Below, piece after piece: positions 22,155-34,024 of a stretch of DNA of 64,000 bases. The notes beneath the pieces are model-generated. The model did no database searches, was not told the origin of the DNA, and was given only the letters and a program-made list of their open reading frames with translations. The first letter of the stretch is position 1. Each line of letters starts with the position of its first letter. Source of the stretch: Pictodentalium vernedei (Eukaryota; Mollusca; Scaphopoda; Dentaliida; Dentaliidae); NCBI GenBank assembly GCA_031216915.1, contig CM062294.1:392947217-393011216 (forward strand), written 5' to 3'. A program made the position numbers and the translations under genes.

Positions 22155-23000
22155 ATTGAAGAATACACGTATCCTATCATTCATTCCCATGAAAACAGCT
22201 GAGCGTCAATGTATGCGCTCAAAAGCCTACAGTAGCGACACAAATAATGGAAACTATTATTCCCATGCGCCGAAAACTTAACTATTCTGAAGAGATCCAA
22301 CATAAGATCATATAATAGCCAAACAGTTAGAAAAAGCGCAAGATATAGCCAGAGCTTACTTATTCGCTGAAATGATGAAATCTTAAGCATTGACTGCTAA
22401 TAGGAAGATAAATAACCCAAGTAGTACGAATAGCTAACTTACTTATTTAACAATAGAATGAACATAACGTCCCTTCTATTGAACAATAATGACAACAAAA
22501 GCGTAACTTCTCTCCTGATAAATTCTGAGGTGCACAGAGAGACCGTTGGATTCAGGATTGTAACGCAATATATGAACTCACGTTCGAAATAATTGAGAAA
22601 ACCGTAATATATGCCCAAACTTGACCTTATGTTAAAAGATTCTCTAAAACAAAACAGGTCAAGAGGGAAAAACGTCTACCACTCCAGTTAATAACTGGAG
22701 TAGACATGTGTGTAAGCGACCCATCAAAATAACATTCCAAGCCACAACTCCATCCGGTGCACAAAACTATCGCTGTTAATGTGTCAGATAACCGATAAAA
22801 GCGAGCGAAACAGCTGGTTAATTCGCTCTGTGAAACAGATGAACCAGCCAAATGAATAGTGGGATACATGAATCCTATCATAAATCCCATGAGACACTAT
22901 CTAGTTCACAAAACAAGTGATCTAAAGAACTATACTCGCTACAATTGCCAAACGTTCACTTATCGACTGAAAGATAATAATAAATAACCTAATTATCCAC
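22155..23000 (+). repeat. Diverged direct repeat about 690 bases apart
   Basis: Segments near 22165-22440 and 22850-23000 share TATCCTATCAT, CCCATGA, GCCAAAC and AGATAAATAACC-type blocks in the same order. The identity is low. It may be the untranslated or terminal part of the old DIRS-like element to the right. Confidence 0.4.
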
Positions 23001-23142
23001 TTCCAGTCAAAATCGGCCGGACCGAGTTCTATAAGATCCTAGAACCACCAGCTCAGGGGAGTCTGATCAGTAACTTAGTCTGACGAGAAACCCCTATCCA
23101 AGTGGCTGTATAGACAAACCTAACGAATTATATATAGGAGAG

Positions 23143-23430
23143 ATACCTATATCTTCGCTATGAGCCTTATAAGCGAAATGAGTCTAGGACTAACTATCTT
23201 ACTCTTCTGTTGGCTGTGGTCGATTAGACCCCAACTTAAAGAGTCGAGAAGAGATGCTTTCTTGTAGTTTAATCCTACAATAATGAAAGCTTACCATCAA
23301 AGGCTTAGGTATACCTATACCTTGCTATGAATCCTTATAGACAATTTGAGTCTAGGACAACCTTTCGTGCTCTTTCTGCTGGTGATGGTACATTAGACCC
23401 CAGCTTAAAGAGACGAGAATTGATTCTTAT
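23143..23430 (+). repeat. Diverged tandem duplication, ~158-bp spacing
   Basis: Two copies share TACCTATA, GCTATGA, GAGTCTAGGAC, TTAGACCCCA and CTTAAAGAG blocks in the same order. The first runs about 23143-23270 and the second about 23302-23428. Function unknown. Confidence 0.6.
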
Positions 23431-24379
23431 CATAAAAACTAGAGTTGGAAGACTAAAGCGATCTATGGCAAGTTTTCCACCTAATCAAATGCAAAGATGA
23501 AGACACAAGGCTTCGTTGCATCAGAATAATTCTCACTTAACATTAGTTAAGGCTGAGAAATAAATACTAGGTCTGGAAAGAATTTTAAAAGGTACAAAGA
23601 AACCACAAAATTCCTTCCATATAGACGATGCATCACAGTACTTAAAATTAAAGTACATAAGACCATGAGACTAAATTCGCTCTGACTAAGAAATTATCTT
23701 CTCAATTGCATCCGAGCGAACAGCTAAATGATGAAGGTGAGGCTAAAACTAGGATCTTAGCCTGCTCAATCAATGCTGAGGAACTCTCCACATCTTCCCC
23801 TGTTGTTTTTAAAAGTATGTGAACCATCACAGATGATTAAAAATACAGAGGAAGAAGATAAGAAACCGAATTACTTTTTCCGCCGGAAGATAAATATGGT
23901 GTCGTCTACAGTATCGAAGATCTGTGACACCCATGTAGACTTAACCAGAAAGAGATCTTATTACCCTGCTCTTTACCCGGGTGAAGTCAGCGTCGAACTA
24001 CGCTAGTGGTTTCTCATAATTGCTCGCAGCAGTTTGAATCACTGGAACAAGATCAAGGAAATGATAATGTAAGGTATCTATATCATCTAAGAGTTGTTCC
24101 GAAAGGAAAAGTTATCCTATCCATCATATGTTCAAATCAGTTAGAATCACAGTCACCAGCATCTAAACAGGCAGGTGACTGGACCAAATAAGCACTATGC
24201 AGCAGCTCAAGATTTGAGACTGACGTTGAGTGCTTCTGCTTTAGCAGGAATACTGCGATTAGCTGTGCAACTGCGACAGGAAGTCCGTTACAGAGGCCTG
24301 AGGAGCAGCGGCCATGAACAGCCTCTTCGCCGGCTGCTCCTAGGACAGGAAGTCCAATATCCATGTCCGTGAAGGGAGT

Positions 24380-25235
24380 CTGCTAATACGTTCGGACGAC
24401 CCGGAATATGACGGACTGATAGGAGAACTTGATGTTCTAGTAGCAACCGAAAGATTCATTCCGTTAACATGAATAACAGGACAGAATGAGTGCCTCTATA
24501 ATTCCGAAAATACGCTAATACCGTCGAATTGTCGGACAGAATTAGCATATGAACATTCTGAATTACGTTATCCAATAACGTAGCGCAAGCCAAAATGACA
24601 TCATACTTGATGTTTGAGTGCTTGATAAGGAACTACGGAATCAAAAAACCCTGGCACGTCAATCCGTTGGGCTCAATGAAAACGACCCAACCTGTTTACT
24701 GGCACCCGTCAAGATTGTAAAACTCGGATCCGGCAGTTGCAGTGGAACTACCTGAGTTAAGCCCAGAAAACTTGCCCAAGTCTGAATCTCTTATTCACTT
24801 GATTAGACAAGACGATGTCCGTATCGAGCAAAAGAATCTTCACTCTCCAATACTGAATTAAAGAAATTTGGAGACGACCAATGCGTAACCGCCCCATTGG
24901 AATAAAATCGCGGCAGTCCCACCTAAACGTATCAGTCTCATAAGATCTCTCCCTGAGATTTGTCTGAGCAAAGACAATATTGAGCACAACAACTGAATAA
25001 TTTTGTTCTGGGTAATGGCAGACGAATGAAAAAGTTGTGCGTTACGAAGCTCATCCCCCGATGGGTGAATGACTTGGATGATACCAGATCTGACTTCTCC
25101 TCGTTTACTTAAGAAACCCGAGACGTCGGAGCAATAGAAGCAGATTCTGCACATAGTTCTAGCATTAACTCATTGTCGTACCTGTATGAATGTTGTCCAG
25201 GTAGGCCGAAGTTGGACCTGGACGAGCTAGGAACC
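24380..25235 (-). pseudogene. Old DIRS-like reverse transcriptase-RNase H remnant
   Basis: The minus strand reads SAYLDNIH (about 25180-25215) at the RT catalytic box; the second Asp is replaced by Asn. Then come LCRICFYCSDVSGFLSKR and CRDFIPMGRLRIGRLQ, which align in order with the connection domain of the DIRS copy at 1-5.6 kb. Near 24500-24530 the bases still encode LSDNSTV, the RNase H motif, but in a shifted frame. Stops are frequent. The sequence differs strongly from the first copy, so it is another family or a much older insertion. The 5' part beyond 25.3 kb could not be aligned by eye. Confidence 0.7.
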
Positions 25236-25259
25236 GGACTAATAGGCTTCCTCCATACC

Positions 25260-26690
25260 ATCCTCGTATCCGTCGTCACTGGGTGTGCACATTGTATTTT
25301 ATAGTGCTCGCATCACCCAAATCTCCTTCCTGGACCGCAACGGACGAACCCTGGTGCTGAGCCATTCGCAATAAATGGTCGCGACACTGGGCGAGCTAGC
25401 GGACGCCAACGCCGTCGATCCTACTTGGGACCTCTTAGGCAATTGACGTATCCGTATGAGCACTTTACCGCTAGCTCTTCATTGATTGTGACAACGGAAG
25501 CACATTTACAAAGACTTCACGGTAACAATACCTAGTTCATGTTACCCTATGAGACCTGAGGAGCCACGGTCCTATGTGAAATATCCGCTGGAAGCTCCCG
25601 GGACACTTATTGAAGACATCACGGAAACATCACTCTGAATTCTGAAAAAGAAACTGATAGTATATAGTGACCCTACGGAGAGAGGACCGTAATGGACCCC
25701 TCACCGCTAATAAAATACCATGACACCCGTCTCCAATGATGTCATATCAATCAACACACACAGAGCAAGAATTAATGCAACTACATTGACTATAAGAAAC
25801 ACAATGAACTTGTGAATTAGAGGACGATATCCTCGCATTACGAATGAAGAATATTTTTTCCAACCAGAAAAAATATACACTGTCATATTACTCGCACTAA
25901 CCCTTGAAGTAAATATACATATATATTATAATTCATTATAACATTTCAAAAGAAAATAATTTAAAAAAAAAAAACATTTTTGAAAAAATTTTCAGAAGAG
26001 GCAAAGTTCCCAATGGGAACCTTGAGCCCAAAGGATCCCCAAAAAACCTAAGTGTGGACAAAATTTTTTAATGATTTTGAAAAATTAATGTAACACTTAC
26101 GGACAATATTAATGTATCTTGCTATGAACTAAATTAAGCAGAAGACAAGTAATCACTGTCAGAAGTAATAGTTGTCAACATAAGCAAAAGTGTCAACAAA
26201 CCGGAAACAAGACTCCAGGCACTGAAACAAACATAGCCTGAAATCAGTTACCAATTTAAACACTATCTGATGCAAAACAAAGGCTTGCAGAGAAGAAACT
26301 GTAGAACATCAGATGGTAGATGCAGACCAAAATGCCTAAACACCCCTGGGGTGAGGACGTAAACATGGGGAAAAACAGAAAATAATTCTGTTACCAAGCC
26401 AAAACTCCCAAGAAATTTTAGTAATAAACATTACAAAAATTAAGCCAAAAGCATGGGAGAATAGCTAGGGGGGAATAAAGGAAAGGGAGAGAGGAAACAC
26501 TGATAAAACAATGGAACATTCATAGCAAGAATGACCACAACAAGGTCTTGCCTCGAAAATAGGTAACATGAATAATTTGGTAAAATAATTATAAGTTACA
26601 GCCCTGAACATTTGTTTCCACTGTTTTTTCTTCTCCACCTTCTATTTCCACCATATATCCACCATTTCTCTCATAATTATGCGTCTGGCA
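25260..26690. other. Unassigned, possibly 5' part of the old DIRS-like element
   Basis: Moderately GC-rich to about 25700 and then strongly AT-rich. No motif recognised. A GTTCCCAATGGGAACC palindrome lies at about 26006-26021. Confidence 0.3.
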
Positions 26691-26699
26691 TCATTAAAA

Positions 26700-26965
26700 C
26701 TGAGATTTACAAGCACAAATATCAGTCAGTTGTAATTGAATTGAGGGCCAAACAAAGAATGATTTTTGGCGGCAATTTCGAGACCTCCTTGACACTGCGC
26801 ATGCGCAGTGGGGTAAAAGTATGGAGGGCCATATATGACATGTAATTTTCGGTTTTAGATGCAAATTTTGGGGATTGGGGGGTAAAATTTGCGTTTGGCC
26901 CTTAATATTTTAGAGTTAGCCCCAGCTATATCTGGGTCATTGGTGCAGTATAAAAATATCAAGGG
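26700..26965 (-). repeat. Inverted partner of the 18.6-kb repeat, containing a perfect NRF1-like palindrome
   Basis: Reverse complement of the body at 18620-18800: GACCCAGATATAGCTGG, GGGCCAAACGCAAATTTTA, and CCCCCCAATCCCCAAAA. It contains CACTGCGCATGCGCAGTG (26793-26810), a perfect palindrome with the NRF1 core. The 18.6-kb copy shows only part of that site. Confidence 0.6.
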
Positions 26966-27094
26966 GTGCAAAAAATTGCCCTCCTCAATTTTTTCTAGGC
27001 GTGCAGCACTTCTGCACTCCTAAAGAATGCCAGGCCTGGTAAAGAGTCTGGAAGTCTATAAAAAGTCAATTATGTGTAGAAAAACAAGAAGGAC

Positions 27095-28557
27095 GCCAAC
27101 GCCCTATAGCTCACCAACATTCCTCTTTGATAGTAACTTTGGCAAACATAAGAACTGTATCAAACAGGCTTATAACATGCGACAAAGCTTACCTAAACAC
27201 AACCTTTTAAAAGTAAAACACAGAAACTAACATAAACACTAAGTTAAACATGAAATTCTGAGCTAAACAGAAAACTAAACGCAAATAAAAATGTCAAGAA
27301 AAATGTTTAAAATGCAGGGTATGAGGGGTTAATCATGGAACAATGATACTGAGGAACATGTATGATGAATATAAGGGCCATGGGAAGAGAAGGGGCACAG
27401 CAGCTGACCTAAACAGTTAAACATGAAATTCTGAGCTGAACAGAAAACTAAACGCAACTAAAAATGTCAAGAAAAATGTTTAAAATGCAAGGTATGAGGG
27501 GTTAATCATGGAACAATGATACTGAGGAACATGTATGATGAATATAAGTGCCATGGGAAGAGAAAGAGCACAGCAGCTGACTTAAACACTAAGTTAAACA
27601 TGAAATTCCGAGCTAAACAGAAAACTAAACACAACTAAAAATGTCAAGAAAAATGTTTAAAATGCAGGGTATGAGGGATTAATCATGGCACAATGATACT
27701 GAGGAACATGTATGATGAATATAAGTGCCATGGGAAAAGAAGGAACACAGCAGCTGACCTAAACACTAAGTTAAATATGAAACTCCGAGCTAAACAGAAA
27801 ACTAAACGCAACTAAAAATGTAAAGAAAAATGTTTAAAATGCAGGGTGAGAGGGGGTTAATCATGGAACAATGATACTGAGGAATATGTATGAGGAATAT
27901 AAGTGCCATGGGAAGAGAAGGAGCACAGCAGCTGACCTAAACACTTAGTTAAACATGAAATTCTGACCTAAACAGAAAACTAAACGCAACTAAAAATGTC
28001 AAGAAAAATGTTTAAAATGCAGGGTATGAGGGGTTAATCATGGACCAATGACCCTGAGGAACATGTATAATGAATATAAGTGCCATGGAAAGAGAAGGAG
28101 CACAGTAGCTGACCTAAACACTAAGTTAAACATGAAATTCCGAGCTAAACAGAAAACTAAACGCAACTAAAAATGTCAAGAAAAATGTTTAAAATGCAAG
28201 GTATGAGGGGTTAATCATGGAACGATACTGAGGAACATGTATGATGAATATAAGTGACATGGGAAGAGAAGGAGCAAAGCAGCTGACCTAAACGCTTAGT
28301 TAAATACGAAATTCTGAGCTAAACAGAAAACTAAACGCAACTAAAAATGTCAAGAAAAATGTCTAAAATGTAGGGTATGAGGGGTTAAATCACGGTAAAA
28401 TGATAATAATCATCATATAGCAGCATTATAAAAGCCATGATATGGAAATAGGGCGAGTAAGTGACCTAAACAGAAGCTTTAACATTACTGGACACGTACG
28501 CTGACGCCGACCGATCGAGCCATGCCATAAGCTCACACAACTAAAGTTGGTGAGCTA
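27095..28557 (+). mobile_element. Helentron-like non-autonomous element, family 3, ~175-bp units
   Basis: The head ACAAGAAGGACGCCAACGCC with a TAGCTCACC box is followed by seven units of about 175 bp (AAGTTAAACATGAAATTC, AACGCAACTAAAAATGTC, GGGGTTAATCATGGAAC). The tail is a hairpin around CTCACACAACTAAAGTTGG that ends in TGAGCTAA. The units differ by point changes and small indels. It has the same plan as families 1, 2, 4 and 5 but shares no core sequence with them. Confidence 0.72.
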
Positions 28558-28564
28558 AAAAAAC

Positions 28565-28812
28565 TATGTTATTTATTATTTATTTATGTTTAAGGTTATT
28601 TCTGCAGAAAGGCTATTCGTGACAGCAACTGAGATAAACTCAAGTTTAGTCCATCGTTTATATCCATGTTGCCCATTTTATAGGACTACCAATCCAAACA
28701 TTGGTAAATGGGCCCTATTTTACCAGTAAAGCAGAGCTTCTTTACCACAGTAAACAAGCACTGCTTCACTTCTTGGGGTTCCTACGGGAAATAACACTAC
28801 ATTTTAGAGTAC
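28565..28812. other. SINE-tail-like fragment and unassigned sequence
   Basis: TATTTATTATTTATTTATG followed by TTTAAGGTTATT resembles the end of the SINE family seen at 48118, but the body differs. Confidence 0.35.
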
Positions 28813-28813
28813 T

Positions 28814-30013
28814 AATGAAAGTGTCAATGACACTGTAGCTCAACTTTGAATATGACAGGAATTTGTATCTGCTGTGACCAGGTCAACAATAATGAATATG
28901 ACAGGAATCAGTATTTGTTGTGACCAAGTCAACAATAATGAATAAGAGAAAAAGGAGTTTTGTTGTGACCACATCAACCATAGTAAATCAATTACAAGGT
29001 GACTGCAATGGTCTAAAGAATAGGACATAAGTATTATATGTGATGCATCCCATGTTAGTAAACATTCACACAAAAATTTATTCAAATCAGAGCTTTCATA
29101 CAGAAGTTCTGAGCAAAAAACTGATTGCACAAAATTTGTACAAAATGGCTGCTGGTGGCCATCTTGAATTTCGGACCGGACCCCAAAACACTCATTCTCG
29201 TCCCACGGTGATAACAAAGATATTCAAGAAGTTTCGTAAAGATCGGTTCATAAATATGGCCTCTAGCCCAAGCAGTATAAGCATTTGCACTTACAGTGCT
29301 GAAAGTAACACAAAATAGATCAAAGTTAGTCTAATTGGCATAATTTATGCACCAGAAAAAAACCCATATTATATGTGATGTATCCCATGGTACTAAACAT
29401 TCACTCACAAAATTATTCAAATCAGCGCTTTCATATGGAAGTTCTGCGCAAAAATCTGATTGCACTTAATTTTGTACAAAATGGCTGCCAGTGGCCATCT
29501 TGAATTTTAAACACTTGTTCTCATCCCATGGTGATAACAAAGGTACCCAAGAAGTTTCGTAAAGATCGGTTTATAAATACGGCATCTAGCCCGAGCCGTA
29601 TTGGCATTTGCACTTACAGTGCTGAAAGTAACACTAAATAAATCAAAGTTAGTCTAATTTGCGTAATTTACGCACGAGAAAAACCTCATATTATATGTGA
29701 TGTATCCCATGTTACTAAACATTCATACAAAAAATTATTCAAATCAGAGCTTTCATATGGAAGTTCTGCGCAAAAATCTGATTGCACCTAATTTTGTACA
29801 AAATGGCTGCCAGTGGCCATCTTGAATTTCGGACCGGACCCCAAAACACTCGTTCTCGTCCCACGGTGATAACAAAGGTACCCAAGAAGTTTCGTAAAGA
29901 TCGGTTCATAAAAACGGCCTCTAGCTCGAGCCGTGTTGATGGCACGACAGACAGACAGACGGACAACGGGCCATGACAATACCTCAAATTTGGCTTCGCC
30001 AAAGTTGAGCTAA
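28814..30013 (+). mobile_element. Helentron-like non-autonomous element, family 4, copy 1
   Basis: The head AATGAAAGTGTCAATGACAC carries a hairpin followed by GTAGCTCAACTT. Three units of 260-340 bp follow (CAAATCAGAGCTTTCATA, ACAAAATGGCTGC, GGCCATCTTGAATTTCGG, GATCGGTTCATAAA). It ends with a GACAGACAGACAGACGGAC stretch and the hairpin TTTGGCTTCGCCAAA before GTTGAGCTAA. Confidence 0.75.
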
Positions 30014-30179
30014 AAATGAATCTGTATGTATAAAAAGGTGAAATTATTTAAATTTTCCTTATCAGTAGATCATTCTAATTCATTTCAGGTAAGAGGAATT
30101 CCCAATTATGACTTTCACAATAAAGTGAGATGCTTTTAACTTCTGGTAAATTTCTTCAAGGTCAAGGAATTTTTTTTAA

Positions 30180-30419
30180 CCCTTCGAACCCGTAAGACCA
30201 AGTTTTCGGTAGAAGGCGTAATTTCGTCCCATTTTTATCTTATTGTAAGAGGTCTATACACGGGACATTAATGATAAAATAATAATTGCAGTCTGCAGGC
30301 AAACGGCTGCAGACTGCAGTTATTATTTTATCCTCCCTGTATATTGATACTGGACTGACTCATCTCACTGTAAGTGTACACAAAGGTGATACCATTCCAT
30401 GAAACGAGGGTTCACAGGG
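30180..30419. mobile_element. TTAA-flanked MITE family 2, copy 1
   Basis: 240 bp, with TTAA at 30176-30179 and 30420-30423 and imperfect terminal repeats (CCCTTCGAACCC and CCCTGTGAACCC). The centre is a long hairpin of ATAAAATAATAA with CTGCAGACTGCAG (about 30271-30332). It is exactly as long as the copy at 45276. Confidence 0.85.
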
Positions 30420-30429
30420 TTAATAACGG

Positions 30430-31400
30430 CTTCCTGTTTCTGTACCATGGGCTGTTCATACAGATTTAGAATAAGGAGTCAGATACATTAGTATAAGTGA
30501 AAATGAACTCTGATTGCGAGGTAAAGTGACTGCATATATTTTAGTTAAAAAAATGCACCAAAGGGTTGACAGATGGGTAAAAATGAAAATATTATTTCAA
30601 GTCCATAAAGGGTAATAACTGAGAAAAATACACTGGATAATGAGTGAAAATTGAGCCAGATATCAATAAGATACATATGCATAATAAATATAATGTATTC
30701 CATTGAAATATATTTAAAGTTTTTGCTGTTAAGAACTTGTAGGTCAAAGATCAACTGGCCGACAGAGCCTCATTGCAGCTAAAACAAATATACTAGTGAA
30801 ACCAGAGACTCAAGTGAGCCTAAAATGCTCACCTGGCTCAAGTTGTCAAAAGAGATGAGTGTATCAGTAAGTGATCAGCAGAAATAACAATTTTTTGATT
30901 TGCTATGACACAACCAAAGGCATCTTTTTTGACCATTTGTTTCTGCTGGTCCTAGGAAAGCTTCCTAGCAAGCTCTGTTCAATGAAGTTTTAAAAAACAA
31001 CAACCGATCGAAATTTTTGTTTTGTTTTCAACTGCTGTGCTTCTCTCTACCATCCACACCCCCCCAAAACCAAAAAAATAAATGAAATACTTAGGACCTA
31101 GTTATATACTACATGACAAATTTGTTTCATATCTGCCCACTGAATCTAAAAATAGAAATTTTGAGTGTAGCCCAAATTTGGAAGCCCAAATTTTGACTTA
31201 CTGAGTTTCTTTGAAAAAAAGTGAATCTGCATCACTAAAGTAAGTTCCAAACAAGAAATCTAAGCATTATTGCAAGTTGCTTATAAAAATAGGCCGATGA
31301 AATCGTCAGATGTGTACCCATACGCGCAACTAGTATAAAGCTGTATGACGGAGGGCCACCCTGGATGCCGACATTATGTACACCATACATGGTATGGGTA
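30430..31400. other. Unassigned AT-rich sequence with one hairpin
   Basis: TGTACCCATAC (about 31312) and GTATGGGTACA (about 31392) form an 11-bp inverted repeat separated by ~70 bases. Nothing else recognised. Confidence 0.35.
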
Positions 31401-31739
31401 CATATAGAAATGGATTGGAGGAGTGCCTAATTTGATGGATAAAGGTTTAATATCTCCGGATCAAATTATTAGATTTACATAAAAAACTATACAGCACAGC
31501 ACATCAGTAACCTGAATACATATATAAAGTAACCTGATAATCGGATAAATATTTATTATCGCATGCCAAAGAAATGGATTGGAGGAGTTCTCAATTTGAA
31601 GGATAAAGGGTTAATATCACAGGATCAAATTATCATATTTACACCAAAAACTATACAGCTCGGCACATCAGTAACATGAACACATATAAGCAGTAATATG
31701 ACAATCGGATTGATATTTTTTGAGTTATCGAATGCACAT

Positions 31740-33092
31740 CCACATGTCAAAAAAAAAATTCTGGTCTGGACAATTACTCCCTATTTAAAGTACATAAATT
31801 TGACCTTGAGGTCAAGGTCACATGAAGGTCATGATGACATGTGGTCTCATTGTGATACATCCACATGTCAATCATCTAAGTCCTAGGTAAAAAAACAAAA
31901 GTTATGATCTGGACAATTATTCCATATTTGAAGTACATAAATTTTACCTTGAGGTTAGAGGTCAAGGTCACATGCAGTTCATCAAGGTAGTGGACATGCG
32001 GTTTCATGGTGACACATCCACATGTCCAAAAAAAAAATCTGGTCTGGACAATTACTCCCTATTTAAAGTACATAAATTTGACCTTGAGGTCAAGGTCACA
32101 TGAAAGTCATGATTACATGTGACATGTGGTCTAATTGCGATACATCCACATGTCAAATATCTAAGTCCTAGGTCAAAAAACAAAAAAAGGTTCTGGTCTG
32201 GATAATTATTCCCTATTTGAAGTACATAAATTTGACCTTAAGGTCAGAGGTCAAGGTCACATGAAGGTCATCGAGGTAGACGAAATGCGGTCTCATGGTG
32301 ACACATCCACATGTCAAATAACCAAGTCCTAGGTCAAAAAACAAAATAATTCTGGTCTGCACAATTACTCCCTATTTGAAGTACATAAATTTGACCTTGA
32401 GGTCAAGGTCACATGAAGGTCACAATGGTATGCAACACACCGGCTCATGGTGATACACCCACGTGCCAAATATCTAAGGCCTGGCTCAAAAGACAAACAA
32501 GTTTTGGTCCAGACAAAGTTTCCTTGAAAAAAGCACAAATCTGACCTTCAGATCAAAGGTCAAGGTCACATGAAGGTCACAATGGTACGCTACATGCCGG
32601 CTCATGGTGATACATCCACATGCCAAATATCTAAAGCCTGACTCGAAATACAAAAAAGTTCTGGTCCAGACAGTTTCCCTTAAAAAAGCACATAAATCTG
32701 ACCTTCAGGTCAAAGGTCAAGGTCACATGAAGGTCCCTATGATACACTGCACACCGGTTCATGGTGATACATCCACATGCCAAGTATCTAAGGTGTAGGT
32801 CAAAAGACAAAAAAGTTATGGCCCGGACAAGGTTTGTGTGATGTTTCCCTTAAAAAAACACATAAATCTGACCTTCAGGTCAAAGGTCAAGGTCACATGA
32901 AGGTCACTATGGTACACTGCACACCGGCTCATGGTGATACATCCACATGCCAAGTATCTAAGGTGTAGGTCAAAAGACAAAAAAGTTATGGCCCGGACAA
33001 AGTTTGTATGAGAAGAAGAAGAAGAAGAAGAAGAAGAAGAAGAAGAATATGCACTAAAACAATATGTCTCCTTTCTGGGAAGGGGAGACATA
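31740..33092 (+). mobile_element. Array element rich in AGGTCA half-sites (family 7), inserted in family 6
   Basis: Eight units of about 155-180 bp share CACATCCACATGTC/GCC, CTAGGTCAAAA, CTGGTCTGGAC and a block of AGGTCA repeats. The right end has an AGA microsatellite (33010-33047) and a hairpin (TGTCTCC with GGGGAGACA) before CATAAAAA. On both sides the family 6 array resumes, which shows this element inserted later. Confidence 0.78.
32871..32906 (+). promoter_or_regulatory. Clustered nuclear-receptor-like half-sites (best unit of eight)
   Basis: Four perfect AGGTCA half-sites sit at 32877-32882, 32884-32889, 32890-32895 and 32901-32906. They form a one-base spacer (DR1), no spacer, and a five-base spacer (DR5) in one 30-base block. 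TCAAGGTCA, the ERR/NR5A-type extended half-site, is present in all eight units. Binding is inferred from consensus match only. Confidence 0.5.
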
Positions 33093-34024
33093 AAAATAAC
33101 AGATTTACACCAAAAACTATACAGCTCGGTACATCAGTAACCTGAAAAACAAATATAAAGTAACTTGACAATCCAAGCAATATTTTTAAGTTATCAAATG
33201 CAAAAGGGATTGGAGGAATTTTCAATTTGAAGGATAAAGGGTTAATATCTCAGGATCAAAATAACAGATTTACACCAAAAACTATACAGCCTAGAACATC
33301 AGTAACCTGAAGATATATATAAAGTAACATGACAATTGGATTGATATTTTTTGAGTTATCTCATGCCAAAGGGATTGGAAGAATTCTCAATTTGAAGGAT
33401 AAAGAGTTAATATCTCAGGATCAAATTATGAGATTTACACCAAAAACTATGCAGCTCGGCACATTAGTAACCTGAACATAAATATATAGTAACTAGACAA
33501 TCCAAGCAGTATTTTTCAAGTTATCTCATGCCAAAGGGATTGGAGGAATTTTCAATTTGAAGGATAAAGGGTTAATATCTCCGGATCAAATTATCAGATA
33601 TACACCAAAAACTATACAGCTCAGCACATCAGTAACCTGAACACAAATATAAAGTAGCTTGACAATCCAAGCAATATTTTCAAGTTATCGAATGCCAAAG
33701 GGATTGGTCTAATTTTCAATTTAAAGGATAAAGGGTTAATATCTCAGGATCAAAATAATATATTTACACCAAAAACTATACAGCCCGGAACAGCAGTAAC
33801 CTGAAGATATATATAAAGTAACATGACAATTGGATTGATATTTTTTGAGTTATCTCATGGCAAAGGGATTGCAAGAATTCTCAATTTGAAGGATAAAGAG
33901 TTCATATCTCAGGATCAAATTATCAGATTTACACCAAAAACTATGCAGCTCGGCACATCAGTAACCTGAACACAAATATAAAGTAAATTGACAATCCAAG
34001 CAATATTTTTCAAGTTATCGGGGG

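Larger units (their letters stand above)
31408..34020 (+). repeat. ~166-bp tandem array (family 6), split by an inserted array element
   Basis: The unit contains GGGATTGGAGGAATT, GATAAAGGGTTAATATCTC, ACACCAAAAACTATACAGC and TCAGTAACCTGAACA. Two units lie left of the insertion and about six lie right (starts at 33205 and 33371 give 166 bp). The array is disrupted at 31740-33092 by a different family. No head or tail hairpin was identified. Confidence 0.8.

Noticed and set aside
29782-30002. Open frames on both strands reading FRTGPQNTRSRPTVITK-type protein
   Set aside because: The same phrase recurs at 29.1, 51.7 and 52.6 kb in family 4 units with stops and shifts; it is repeat sequence, not a gene family.
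33010-33047. Coding polyserine or polyglutamate tract
   Set aside because: It is an AGA microsatellite at the end of the family 7 array; the open frames through it have no other protein features.
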